Shown here in pieces: positions 26,822 to 35,803 of a DNA stretch of 64,000 nucleotides. The notes under the pieces are model-generated. The model worked only from the letters and a program-made list of their open reading frames with translations, did no database searches and was not told the origin of the DNA. Within the stretch, counting starts at the first letter, position 1. Every line of letters starts with the position of its first letter. The stretch comes from Candidatus Alistipes avicola (GTDB taxonomy: Bacteria > Bacteroidota > Bacteroidia > Bacteroidales > Rikenellaceae), in NCBI GenBank assembly GCA_019118565.1, contig DWYR01000001.1:1-64000 (forward strand), written 5' to 3'. Both the position numbers and the translations under genes were made by a program.

Positions 26822-26911
26822 TATCGTTCCGATTTATCCGAATCCGGCACCCTCTCCCTTCCGTCCTGCCACCCGGGCAGCACCGAAGGCCGATGCCTCA
26901 TCCGGCTTTCC

Positions 26912-28237
26912 CTATTTATCCTGAGGCCAGTACTTCTTGATAAGCTCCTCCTTGATAGCAACCTCCTCACGGGTGAAGTACTTGGCGAACAGTCCCCATG
27001 CAATGTCGAGCATCTCGGTGATCTCGATGTTGACATCGATCGCCAACAGCTTCTGCGAGTAGTCGTAAGCGAACTTGAGGGCGCGCTCGTCGTAATCCGA
27101 CAGGTCGAAACCGTTCTCGAGTTTGGTTTTCGCATTGGCCGCATCGGCATACAGACGTACGCAAGCATTCATCACCTGCGGGTGGTCCTCACGCGTCTTC
27201 TTACCGATCACCAGCTGTTTCAGACGAGACAGCGAACGGAACGGGTCGACGATAACCTTACCCGTATCCGAGTCGTTGCGCAGGAACAGCTGACCCTCGG
27301 TGATATAACCCGTATTATCCGGAATTGCGTGGGTAATATCGCCACCCGACAGCGTCGTCACGGCGATGATGGTGATCGAACCGCCGTTAGGCAGCTGCAC
27401 CGCCTTCTCGTAGATCTTGGCCAGGTCCGAATAGAGCGAACCGGGCATCGAGTCCTTCGAGGGGATCTGGTCCATACGGTTCGACACGATGGCCAGGGCA
27501 TCGGCGTAGAGGGTCATATCCGTTAACAGCACCAGTACCTTCTCACCCTTGTCTACGGCGAAGTACTCGGCAGCCGTCAGCGCCATATCGGGCACAAGCA
27601 GACGCTCAACGGGCGGGTTCTCGGTCGTGTTGACGAACGAAACGATACGGTCCAATGCACCGGCGTTCTCGAATACCTGTTTGAAGTAGAGGAAGTCGTC
27701 GTTCGACAGACCCATACCGCCCAGGATGATCTTGTCGGCCTTGGCTCGCAGTGCCACGTTGGCCATCACGGCGTTATAAGGCTGATCCGGGTCGGCGAAG
27801 AAGGGGATCTTCTGACCCGACACGATCGTATTGTTCAGGTCGATACCGGCAATACCGGTTGCGATCAACTCCGAAGGCTGCTTGCGTCGGAAGGGGTTCA
27901 CCGTCGGACCACCGATCTCACGCTCCTCACCCTCGAGCAGTTCACCACCCTCGAGCGGCTCACCGTAAGCGTTGAAGAAGCGACCGGCCAGGCTGTCCGA
28001 AACACGCAACTTAGGCGGCTCACCGTGGAAAATCACCTCCGAGTCGGTAGTAATACCCTCGGTACCGGCGAAAACCTGGAGCGTCACCTGATCGCCCATG
28101 ATCTTCACCACCTGAGCCAGCTTGCCACCTACGGTAGCCAGCTCATCATTACCTACGCCCTGCGCACGCAGCGACACGGTCGCCTTGGTAATGTTGTCAA
28201 TTTTGGTATATATTTTCTGAAATGCACGTGTTGTCAT
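26912..28237 (-). CDS. V-type ATPase subunit B (non-catalytic, 441 aa)
   Basis: Regulatory hexamer subunit that alternates with A. The P-loop position is occupied by FFADPDQPYNAVMANVALRA, without the GKT of a functional Walker A, as expected for B. Conserved segments LLTDMTLYADAL, SNRMDQIPSKDSMPGSLYSDLA and DPFRSLSRLKQL are clear. It begins 10 bases after subunit A. The C-terminal domain ends KYWPQDK. Length is slightly shorter than archaeal B subunits (~460). Confidence 0.95.
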   Translation of the reverse strand: MTTRAFQKIYTKIDNITKATVSLRAQGVGNDELATVGGKLAQVVKIMGDQVTLQVFAGTEGITTDSEVIFHGEPPKLRVSDSLAGRFFNAYGEPLEGGELLEGEEREIGGPTVNPFRRKQPSELIATGIAGIDLNNTIVSGQKIPFFADPDQPYNAVMANVALRAKADKIILGGMGLSNDDFLYFKQVFENAGALDRIVSFVNTTENPPVERLLVPDMALTAAEYFAVDKGEKVLVLLTDMTLYADALAIVSNRMDQIPSKDSMPGSLYSDLAKIYEKAVQLPNGGSITIIAVTTLSGGDITHAIPDNTGYITEGQLFLRNDSDTGKVIVDPFRSLSRLKQLVIGKKTREDHPQVMNACVRLYADAANAKTKLENGFDLSDYDERALKFAYDYSQKLLAIDVNIEITEMLDIAWGLFAKYFTREEVAIKEELIKKYWPQDK

Positions 28238-28247
28238 ACCTCAAGCC

Positions 28248-30053
28248 TTATTTGGATTCTTTATTAGATTCTTCCTTGAGCGTCTTTTCGGCTTTTACTC
28301 CGGACTCCTTCTCGCTCAACACCTTCTCGATCTGTTTCTTGTAATCCTCGAACTTCTGGGATTTCCACTCCGAGTAGTTCATCTGACGGAAAAGGTTGAT
28401 AAGGCTCTTGAAGAAAGAGGCACACTCCTCGAATCCCTCGAACGAGAAATCACGGTTGCAGACATCGAGTACCATTTCGTACATCATCTTCTGGCGCTCG
28501 ATCGGACAGTTGGCATCAATAGCATCGAAGGCATCCTGCTGCAGGATCACGAAGTCGATCAACTCCGACTTCCAGAAACGCTCGTGATATTCGATGGGCA
28601 CACCGTCATCACCCAGAATGTTGATCTGGTCATTGGCCTCCTTACCACGCTGTACGAGGGTCTTACCTGCATAAACACGGTCTACCCAACCCTCCTCGAT
28701 ACGGGAGTCGAGGTATTCGCGAACCTCGGGATACTCCAAGTATTTCGAGTAGGACTCCAGCGGGTCGATAGCCGGGTAACGTTTCGAATCGGCACGTCCC
28801 TGCGAAAGGGCGTAGAAGCAACGGGCCGCCTTCTTGGTCGATTCGGTTACCGGCTCCTTCAGGTTACCGCCGGCAGGCGACACCGTACCGAGGAAGGTTA
28901 CAGAACCCGTCTCGCCGTTGTTCAGTTTCACCAGACCGGCACGCGAATAGAAGTTCGAGATGATAGCCGAAAGGTCCACCGGGAAAGCATCCTGACCGGG
29001 CAACTCCTCCAGACGGTTCGACATCTCACGCAGGGCCTGTGCCCAACGGGAGGTCGAGTCGGCCATTACGAGCACCTTCAGGCCCATGGCACGGTAGTAC
29101 TCGCCGATGGTCATACCGGTATATACCGACGCCTCACGGGCGGCAACGGGCATGTTTGACGTGTTGCAGATGATGATCGTACGCTCCATCAGTTTGTGTC
29201 CCGTACGGGGGTCAACCAGTTCGGGGAACTCAGTAAAGATCTCCACAACCTCGTTGGCACGCTCGCCGCACGCTACGATGATGATCACGTCGGCATCGGC
29301 CTGTTTCGAGATGGCGTGCTGAAGCACCGTCTTACCGGCACCGAACGGACCGGGGATAAATCCCGTACCACCCTCGGCCAGCGGGTTGAAGGTATCGATA
29401 GCACGCACACCGGTCTCCATCACACGCGACGGACGCGGTTTCTCGGCATAGCAGCGGATAGCCTGCTTGACCGGCCACTTCTGCACCATCGTAATTTCAT
29501 GATCGTGACCCTCGGCATCGGTAATGACCGCGATCCGGTCCGTCACCTTGTACTCGCCCGCCTCAGCCACGCTCTTGACCGTATAGGTATCCTCCATCGT
29601 GAAGGGGACCATGATCTTGTGGGCAACCCACTGCTCCTTGACCTCACCCAGCCACGATGCGGCCGACACCTTGTCGCCCGCCTTGGCCAGCGGTTTGAAT
29701 TCCCATTTTTTCTCGAAGTCGATCGGATCCGTAATCGAACCGCGCTGGATGAAGAGGCTATCCATCTTCTCCAGGTCGTTCTGCAGACCGTCGTAGTTAC
29801 GGGACAACAGACCCGGAGCCAACGTCGCTTCCAGCATATGTCCCTCGAACTCCACCCGATCGCCGATCTTCAGACCTCGCGTCGAGTCGAAAACCTGTAC
29901 GTAGGCGTTATCGCCTATCACCTTGATGACCTCGGCCATCATTCTGGTATCCCCGCAATAAACATGGCAGATCTCATTCTGGCCCACAGGTCCGTCGGCC
30001 TTGACGATCACGATGTTCGAGATAATACCGTTTACACGTCCTTTTGTTTTCAT
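28248..30053 (-). CDS. V-type ATPase catalytic subunit A (601 aa)
   Basis: ATP-hydrolysing subunit of the V/A-type ATPase. Walker A is GPFGAGKT at residues 235-242, with the A-type non-homologous insert (~110-200) in front. Further conserved blocks are ACGERANEVVEIFTEFPEL, ADSTSRWAQALREMSNRLEELPG and the SPAGGNLKEPVT segment. The C-terminal tail is Lys/Glu-rich. It starts eight bases after the DUF2764 gene. Residues and length are normal for a catalytic subunit. Confidence 0.96.
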   Translation of the reverse strand: MKTKGRVNGIISNIVIVKADGPVGQNEICHVYCGDTRMMAEVIKVIGDNAYVQVFDSTRGLKIGDRVEFEGHMLEATLAPGLLSRNYDGLQNDLEKMDSLFIQRGSITDPIDFEKKWEFKPLAKAGDKVSAASWLGEVKEQWVAHKIMVPFTMEDTYTVKSVAEAGEYKVTDRIAVITDAEGHDHEITMVQKWPVKQAIRCYAEKPRPSRVMETGVRAIDTFNPLAEGGTGFIPGPFGAGKTVLQHAISKQADADVIIIVACGERANEVVEIFTEFPELVDPRTGHKLMERTIIICNTSNMPVAAREASVYTGMTIGEYYRAMGLKVLVMADSTSRWAQALREMSNRLEELPGQDAFPVDLSAIISNFYSRAGLVKLNNGETGSVTFLGTVSPAGGNLKEPVTESTKKAARCFYALSQGRADSKRYPAIDPLESYSKYLEYPEVREYLDSRIEEGWVDRVYAGKTLVQRGKEANDQINILGDDGVPIEYHERFWKSELIDFVILQQDAFDAIDANCPIERQKMMYEMVLDVCNRDFSFEGFEECASFFKSLINLFRQMNYSEWKSQKFEDYKKQIEKVLSEKESGVKAEKTLKEESNKESK

Positions 30054-30061
30054 TATCTTTT

Positions 30062-30904
30062 CTATTGTTTATTGATCATCTCCTTGCCCTCCAGATCCTT
30101 CAGCAGGCGACGGAACATCTCACGTCCCTGTTTCTCGTCCAGGCGGGTCCAACGCGCCACGATATTCACCTTCGCAAGGTAGGCCAACAGCGCATTGATA
30201 TCGAAGTAGTCGAATGTAGAGAGCTCCTCGGCCTGCTGCCAGCGGATCTGGTCGATCTTGTGCTCCTTCTCCACCAGGTTACCCTCGTCATTCACGGCAG
30301 CGATCACCGTCTCCAGATAGGGCACCTCGCCGCGCAATCCGAAATCGGCGGCCGACGAACGTTTGAGTTGCTGCGACATCTCGTCTGAACCCACAACGGA
30401 GCCCTCGGCCGAACGGTTGATCATACGGGCAACCACGGCAGCCGAGATATTACGCAGATTACGGTCGAATTCGGCCCACTGACGCAGGAAACGGCTCTTG
30501 GAGCGGGCACACTCCTGATAATAGGCCTCGAAGAGCGCATTTTCGAACGAGCGATCCGTATCCGGTGTCTCGTCGGCATCGGCATCCTCGTCCACGATCG
30601 ACGAATAGGAGCGCACGACTGTCGCCATCCGCGCCGGAAGCCGATCGGGGTTCTTCGTCTGCTGTTCGATCTCCTCCCGGGAGAGATTGCCCAGCGGATT
30701 GTGCATCGTGCGTCCCTTGCGGAAGTTCACCAGGTTCTCACAATCGTAATAGGCATAAAGCATCCGCACGCAACGGGCATCGCGCGCAGAGACCTCCTCC
30801 AGAATTTCATCGATAATGGCCCGGGCATTGAATCCTTTGGTATCCGCATCGAGCGAATACTCCTTCAAGCTGGCCACCAAACAGTAATAGTTTCTGTCAA
30901 ACAT
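30062..30904 (-). CDS. DUF2764 family protein of the V-type ATPase operon (280 aa)
   Basis: Soluble, mostly helical protein that Bacteroidetes and related V-ATPase operons encode between subunits E and A. No catalytic motif is visible; the opening FDRNYYCLVASLKEYSLD and a central acidic stretch (~100-125) are typical. The operon here lacks recognisable C, F and G/H subunits. DUF2764 may replace the C (d-type) socket between D and the K ring; this is inference from position and length only. Spacing to neighbours is 14 and 8 bases, so it is made with the enzyme. Confidence 0.8.
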   Translation of the reverse strand: MFDRNYYCLVASLKEYSLDADTKGFNARAIIDEILEEVSARDARCVRMLYAYYDCENLVNFRKGRTMHNPLGNLSREEIEQQTKNPDRLPARMATVVRSYSSIVDEDADADETPDTDRSFENALFEAYYQECARSKSRFLRQWAEFDRNLRNISAAVVARMINRSAEGSVVGSDEMSQQLKRSSAADFGLRGEVPYLETVIAAVNDEGNLVEKEHKIDQIRWQQAEELSTFDYFDINALLAYLAKVNIVARWTRLDEKQGREMFRRLLKDLEGKEMINKQ

Positions 30905-30918
30905 CTGCGTCCGACCGA

Positions 30919-31533
30919 TTAAGCGTTATACAACATCTTGTATACCTTCTCGCGCAGATACTCCTTCAACAGGGCATCGAAATCCTGATCCGAGAACGAG
31001 ATATAGTAGCCGCCATCCTTGGCACCCACCTTGAATCCGCTCTTCACATCCTTCGAATAGCCCACCTCGATACCGGCTGCGAGCAGCTCCTGGGCCGACG
31101 CTTCGAACTCCTTCTCAAAGGTCTGACGCTCGGCTTCGGGCAGCAGGGCCTTCAGGTCATTCCGGGCCGAATCGGCTCCATTCCAGTTTTTCGCAACGGT
31201 CAAAAGCATCTGTTTTACGAAAGCGGGGTCGAGTGTTGCCTGCTTGACGGCTGCCGACGTACTTTTGGCGATCACCATCGAGCTGAGTTCAGCCTTGATC
31301 TTGGCTATGGCCTGCTTGCCGGCCAACGAAATCTCGGTCATCGCATTCTTATGCACATCCTCGGCCTTCACCTTCGCGTCCGACACGATCTTTGCAGCCT
31401 GCGCCTCGGCCTCTTTCACGATCTGAGCCGCTTTGGTCTTCGCTTCGGCCACCAGACGCTCGGCATCGGCACGGCCCTTCTCCAAGCCCTCGTCATAGAG
31501 CTTTTTGGTCAACTGTTGAAGTTTGTTTTCCAT
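30919..31533 (-). CDS. V-type ATPase subunit E (peripheral stalk, 204 aa)
   Basis: First gene of the ATPase operon. The N-terminal half (1-100) is a long charged helix rich in Ala, Lys and Glu (repeated AKTKAAQIVKEAEAQAAKI-like heptads), which forms the stator stalk. The C-terminal half is a small alpha/beta domain that binds the top of the A3B3 head. Assigned by coiled-coil pattern, length and position at the head of the operon. A -7 element is found ~130 bases upstream. Confidence 0.87.
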   Translation of the reverse strand: MENKLQQLTKKLYDEGLEKGRADAERLVAEAKTKAAQIVKEAEAQAAKIVSDAKVKAEDVHKNAMTEISLAGKQAIAKIKAELSSMVIAKSTSAAVKQATLDPAFVKQMLLTVAKNWNGADSARNDLKALLPEAERQTFEKEFEASAQELLAAGIEVGYSKDVKSGFKVGAKDGGYYISFSDQDFDALLKEYLREKVYKMLYNA

Positions 31534-31664
31534 AGGGTTTTATCTGTTAATTTCGAATTATTTTCAGACAGACCGGGCAAAATCCGATCCAATAAAGGTG
31601 ATGGGCGGAGAGCCCGGAAAAACACTTTTTTTTCGCAAAAAAGGCCGCTCCGCATCTTGCTTTG

Positions 31665-31672
31665 CAAATATA
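31665..31672 (-). promoter_or_regulatory. -7 element upstream of the V-type ATPase operon
   Basis: Minus-strand TATATTTG matches TAnnTTTG in the 304-base gap between the ATPase operon and the small lipoprotein gene. The start would give a ~125-base leader. No exact -33 TTTG at 19-21 bases. Confidence 0.5.
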
Positions 31673-31765
31673 AAAAAACAATTCTACCATTCTGCACGCC
31701 AATTCCTTTTTTTTACACTATATGGCTTAAAAAACAACCTTTCGCACAAGGGGCTCCCCACGCAC

Positions 31766-31808
31766 AGAGAAGCGCCTTGAAACAGCTATTGTTTCAAGGC
31801 GCTTCTCT
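31766..31808. terminator. Long hairpin after the small lipoprotein gene
   Basis: Perfect 19-bp stem (31766-31784 with 31790-31808) with a 5-base loop, 30 bases after the minus-strand stop at 31838. No T tract follows, so termination may depend on other factors. It separates the accessory lipoprotein genes from the ATPase operon. Confidence 0.65.
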
Positions 31809-31837
31809 ATCATAATACCGATTCCGAACAAAGTAAT

Positions 31838-32332
31838 CTACAACCCCAAACTACGAGCCAGGGCACAATGGTAATCGGATTCATCGAACGTATAGGTCCA
31901 ATCCACATAACGGACTGTCTCCGTCTTCCAATTCTCCGCACGGGTGTATTTATAAAGGTCGGATGGATCATACGACAGGAATCCGGGCGGAGAGACGAAC
32001 GGCGAATCATCGCCGAAAGAGGTGTACGTCCCGTCATCGTACGTAACCTCAACCAGCTTAATATAATCCGACACCCACGGCGCATATTCCGTTTCGATAC
32101 GTTCTCCCGGCGCCATCGTTTCATTCTGAACAAGGAATTCGCCCCCCTCCGGAAGCATCACCGAAAGGGTGATCGAATGTTCACTCTTGTTGATCCAGAT
32201 AAAACGGCTGTACTCGACAACGTTGGATTCCGGCGGATCCGACTTTTCACATCCGGTCGAGAGGGCGCCGGCCAGCAGCACTCCGCAGACCATCCATAAA
32301 ATTTGACCACATTTTTCTTTAATTTGACTCAT
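31838..32332 (-). CDS. Small lipoprotein of unknown function (164 aa)
   Basis: From ATG 32332 the protein opens with a short basic segment, a hydrophobic stretch and the lipobox LSTGC, followed by EKSDPPES. The remainder is a ~130-residue beta-rich domain (YSRFIWINKSEHSITLSV opening) with no recognised motif. The frame also has an ATG at 32362, but this adds a second hydrophobic stretch. It overlaps the 3' end of the metalloprotease-like gene by 14 bases, so both belong to one transcript. It was probably acquired together with that gene. Confidence 0.7.
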   Translation of the reverse strand: MSQIKEKCGQILWMVCGVLLAGALSTGCEKSDPPESNVVEYSRFIWINKSEHSITLSVMLPEGGEFLVQNETMAPGERIETEYAPWVSDYIKLVEVTYDDGTYTSFGDDSPFVSPPGFLSYDPSDLYKYTRAENWKTETVRYVDWTYTFDESDYHCALARSLGL

Positions 32333-33779
32333 AATAAATATCCCAATAAAATAAAAAATCATCTAATTCTCTTTCTGTATAATGCGCAGGCACGTACTCT
32401 CTAAGAATATTTTTAAAAGCAGTCCAATTCCCTCCATCCTTCGCTAATCGATTAATAATATCATACGAAAGACCTCTTATTCTGTCCGAAGGTAAAACAT
32501 TTGGAGTCTCAGGCTCTGTATAAATAGAAGACTGATCAAAGTTATCTCTTAAATCAACAAATAATGGAGAATATGGGACCATGTTGGAATCAATTGACAA
32601 ATGCCAATTTTGCCTTGCCTGTCCTGTAATATCATTATCCGAATTAATCACACGAAAACCATTCACTCTCGAATAATAAGAAGTTCCCATTTCCCATCCA
32701 GCATAAGAAGCCCAACTCTCTTTCAACAATTTGTCTCTCGAATTAAATTTCGAATAACCATTAAGCAAACCGAACTGACTATAATGCCCTAATTCGTGCC
32801 AAACAGTTCCCATCAATCTTGCAGACTCACTTCGATTTTTATTTTTAATTTCTATGTGATACTTATTCAGTATATTATAAACAAATCGTCCATTAATATT
32901 TCCTTCGTCACCTTCATGAGCCTCAATTCTAACTCCATCCGAGGAAACATATGCAGGAATATTGTGATAATGTATAACCGAATTATTACTATCAATGTAG
33001 TAAGAAGTAACACCATTATAGTAAAAAGCAATAGCCCGGTGAATATCATATCGAGGATCCGGAGCAGAAGACGGATCTATCATAATATTCATTTCCCCCA
33101 GATCTTTACCTGCAAGGCTAACATAAGTACCTAGTTTTTCTGTGATTATCGTTGTACTATTTTCATAGACTATTCTCCATTTATCTTGAAATACAAAACT
33201 AACAGCACCCAAATAAAAAAAAGGTTGATCCAAGGAAAATCGACCTAGTCCATCTGTAAAGACTTCATAAATATTCGATCCAAACTGAAAGCGAATTTTA
33301 AGATTTGTCATCGGCACATAGTCTCCCAAATAACTATCATAACAACTAACTATTCCTGACGGGTATCCAGTTGCAATAACAGGTTCAATAGGAGGACCCA
33401 CTACCACAGAGTTAGCAGCCACAACACGCTCCATAGCGTCCAAAGCATCCGCACTTAACCCACAAGCAGATTTTTGAGTCGCCGCACTTCGAGGAAGAAA
33501 TACTTCATAAAGAATTTCATAATCCAGATCTCCAGGGAAAGGTTTATCACACGGCCAAACAGCATACAAAACGGGCAATTTATATGTTATATTTTCCACT
33601 TGTCCATCAGAACCTATACATTGTTCATAAGTTACAGTATACCGACGAGAATCTGCTTCTTCTTGAAAAACATCACTTGCTTTTGACAAATGTAATTCTT
33701 CAACCTGTTTATTTGATACTGAAATATAATCAAATGGCACATATGAAACTTTTATCTGCTCATCAGACTCAAGCGCCAC
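32319..33779 (-). CDS. HExxH metalloprotease-like lipoprotein, C-terminal part after a frameshift (486 aa)
   Basis: Contains HELGH at residues 328-332 and a Glu at 354 (KESW), the arrangement of a zinc metallopeptidase. It has no signal peptide and starts only at GTG 33779, inside the 3' end of the upstream lipoprotein fragment. Its first residues (ALESDEQIKVSYVPFDY, then LPVLYAVWP and YEILYEVFLP) continue a Bacteroidetes lipoprotein domain whose first half (THYAVKIFPKTEEEQW) is in the fragment. Reading back one base after that Trp joins the two smoothly. Most likely a single secreted protein of ~600 residues split by a one-base loss. The region is much richer in AT than its surroundings. Confidence 0.7.
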   Translation of the reverse strand: MALESDEQIKVSYVPFDYISVSNKQVEELHLSKASDVFQEEADSRRYTVTYEQCIGSDGQVENITYKLPVLYAVWPCDKPFPGDLDYEILYEVFLPRSAATQKSACGLSADALDAMERVVAANSVVVGPPIEPVIATGYPSGIVSCYDSYLGDYVPMTNLKIRFQFGSNIYEVFTDGLGRFSLDQPFFYLGAVSFVFQDKWRIVYENSTTIITEKLGTYVSLAGKDLGEMNIMIDPSSAPDPRYDIHRAIAFYYNGVTSYYIDSNNSVIHYHNIPAYVSSDGVRIEAHEGDEGNINGRFVYNILNKYHIEIKNKNRSESARLMGTVWHELGHYSQFGLLNGYSKFNSRDKLLKESWASYAGWEMGTSYYSRVNGFRVINSDNDITGQARQNWHLSIDSNMVPYSPLFVDLRDNFDQSSIYTEPETPNVLPSDRIRGLSYDIINRLAKDGGNWTAFKNILREYVPAHYTERELDDFLFYWDIYYESN

Positions 33780-34162
33780 TGCTCCTCTTCTGTTTTCGGA
33801 AAGATTTTTACCGCATAATGAGTTGCTCTCAATTTCAGATTTTTATTTCCTTCTCTCTTAAATTCAGATATAACACTCTCTTTCAAACCGCCACAGGCAG
33901 CCAGAAAATATGCTTGTGTAGACACAAGTTCATTACAAACTTTCTGAAAATTCTCTAATCGATACGGATCTGGAAGAGGTGAAATCCAAGATTGACTTTC
34001 TTCGTGATACATGATATCTTTAAAGAGAAATTCTGTCTGTTGTGTTCTTAAACTTTGTTCCTTTAATAAGTTTTCTTGCCCTTGCAAAAGTTCATCATAA
34101 TCAGAACACCCCCAAACATAGAGAAATAAAGTTGCCCAAAACAATAGTAAAATTCTCTTCAT
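33752..34162 (-). CDS. N-terminal part of the frameshifted HExxH lipoprotein (136 aa)
   Basis: Starts with a lipoprotein signal (lipobox VWGC, Cys19), then a charged helical segment and CNELVSTQAYFLAACGG. The end, THYAVKIFPKTEEEQW, is followed by the out-of-family tail RLSLMSR and a stop. The true continuation is in the -1 frame (ALESDEQIKVSY...), carried by the overlapping 33779 frame. The seam lies at ~33781-33786. The gene is therefore probably broken, or an assembly error is present. No slippery heptamer that would suggest programmed frameshifting is visible. Confidence 0.7.
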   Translation of the reverse strand: MKRILLLFWATLFLYVWGCSDYDELLQGQENLLKEQSLRTQQTEFLFKDIMYHEESQSWISPLPDPYRLENFQKVCNELVSTQAYFLAACGGLKESVISEFKREGNKNLKLRATHYAVKIFPKTEEEQWRLSLMSR

Positions 34163-34297
34163 AATTAAAAACTTTTAGCATCAATGATTAAAAGAAAAAA
34201 AATGCAATTATAAGCACATCAAAATATGAGCCAAAATTTTCTTCTATCATTAAATTAACACATTACAGAGAATAATACAAGTAACACAAACACAATA

Positions 34298-35734
34298 TTA
34301 CATTTTATGCTCCGGCCGCAGCAGGTCCGTCACCACCTTCACGGGCGAGAAGGTCGAAACCGGCACCTCGACAAAAACCGTATTCCAACGGGCCATCGAG
34401 CCGTTCCAGAGGCCGGGCAGCTCCTGCGCCAGCAGCTCGCGGCCGGCACTCGACTTGCGGGAGATGAACCCGGTCGAGGGGTCGACAAACTTTTGCAGGT
34501 CGAAGCGTCCCCCTTTCGAGGTGGTGAAGCTGCAAACCAGATCGACCGGGTTGAAGTGGGTCGAACTGCGCATCAAATCCTTTTTATCGGGAGCGATCTG
34601 ACTCGACTCGGCAATCTGCAGCGTCTCCAGCCCTCGGGGTGTCGCCACCCAGAAGGGGCCTCCGCCCGGCTCACCCTCGTTGCGAACCATGCCGCAAACC
34701 CGAATCGGGCGATCCAGCACCTCGCGCAACAAAGCCGTATTGTAATCCTTCGGCAGCTTCACACAAAGTTCCTTTTCGATAAACTCGGCAATCGCTTCAA
34801 GCTGCGCTCCGGGAACTTCGAGTGCCATAAGACACTGGAAGATCTTCGCCTGCAGGTCGAGCAACACGCCTGCCAGCGCCTTTTTATAACGGATCGTATC
34901 ACCCTTCCGGGCATCGGTCGTCACGTTGTCGATATTCTTCACAAAGATCAGGTCCGCCTCGATCGCACCGAGATTCGCAAGCAGCGCGCCGTGTCCCGCC
35001 GGACGGAAAAGCAGGCGGCCATCCTCCCCGCGGAAGGGCGAGAAATCGGGATTTACGGCAAGTGTATCGGTTGCCGGAGACTGTTCGGAGAAGGAGATCC
35101 GGTATCGCACTCCATAGCGGGCTTCATAAATCGGGACCCGCTGAGCCAACAGTGCCTCGAATCGGGCCCGATGCTCGGGCGAAACGGTAAAATGAAGTTT
35201 CACCTCACCACCCGAGGCGGCGTACAATGCCCCTTCGACCAAATGCTCCTCAACGGCCTTGCGCACCTCCCCGCCATAACGGTGGAAGGAGATCAACCCC
35301 TTCGGGGTCTCACCGTAACGGAGTCCCCGCCCGACGATATACTCCACAATAGTCCGATCATCCGCATCGGAAGGGATCTGCAACCGCAACTCCGGATAGA
35401 AGGCGAACTCTTCGAGGTGAGCCAGCAGGCAGTCAACCGTCTCGTTGCGATGCCCATCCCGCACAAAATCAAAGAGATCCTTGAACATACGGGTCGCCGC
35501 ACCCGATGCCGGAACAAACTTGACGATACGCAACCGATCCGCCTCGCGATCATAACGATCGACCGCACGATCGATCTGCTCCGGAGTGAGTTGCCGAATG
35601 CCGTCGCCGACCGATGCGGCCCGCACCACGGGCAGGGGAGGGAATCCATGCTGGAAATTCTGCAGCTGAGCCCAAACGGATGCCAGACTTACGCCATGCT
35701 CCTCCATCTGTGTAAAATCTTCTTTGGTAAACAT
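34298..35734 (-). CDS. DUF4301 family protein (478 aa)
   Basis: Bacteroidetes-specific soluble protein of unknown function. The frame continues upstream to 36274 only as an antisense shadow of murB; the real start is ATG 35734 (MFTKEDFTQMEEHGVS). Conserved-looking segments are VKFVPASGAATRMFKDL, GETPKGLISFHRY, FRPAGHGALLANL, IFVKNIDNV and SSTHFNPVDLVCSF. The GAATRMF and FVKNIDN elements resemble nucleotidyltransferase-like folds, but this is only an impression. It is transcribed divergently from murB across a 69-base gap. No signal peptide. Confidence 0.82.
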   Translation of the reverse strand: MFTKEDFTQMEEHGVSLASVWAQLQNFQHGFPPLPVVRAASVGDGIRQLTPEQIDRAVDRYDREADRLRIVKFVPASGAATRMFKDLFDFVRDGHRNETVDCLLAHLEEFAFYPELRLQIPSDADDRTIVEYIVGRGLRYGETPKGLISFHRYGGEVRKAVEEHLVEGALYAASGGEVKLHFTVSPEHRARFEALLAQRVPIYEARYGVRYRISFSEQSPATDTLAVNPDFSPFRGEDGRLLFRPAGHGALLANLGAIEADLIFVKNIDNVTTDARKGDTIRYKKALAGVLLDLQAKIFQCLMALEVPGAQLEAIAEFIEKELCVKLPKDYNTALLREVLDRPIRVCGMVRNEGEPGGGPFWVATPRGLETLQIAESSQIAPDKKDLMRSSTHFNPVDLVCSFTTSKGGRFDLQKFVDPSTGFISRKSSAGRELLAQELPGLWNGSMARWNTVFVEVPVSTFSPVKVVTDLLRPEHKM

Positions 35735-35790
35735 ATCGTCGTTTTTATACCTCCTGATTTTTAGTTCGATAAAAATAATGAAATATTTTT

Positions 35791-35798
35791 TAACTTTG
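35791..35798 (+). promoter_or_regulatory. -7 element immediately before the murB start
   Basis: TAACTTTG ends only five bases before the murB ATG at 35804. With the usual distance from -7 box to start point, the mRNA would begin at or within a few bases of the ATG, implying a leaderless or near-leaderless transcript. No exact -33 TTTG is found. Confidence 0.5.
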
Positions 35799-35803
35799 CA
35801 ATT

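Noticed and set aside
33760..33800. Programmed -1 frameshift in the HExxH lipoprotein
   Set aside because: No X-XXY-YYZ slippery heptamer at the seam; a base loss or sequencing error is simpler.
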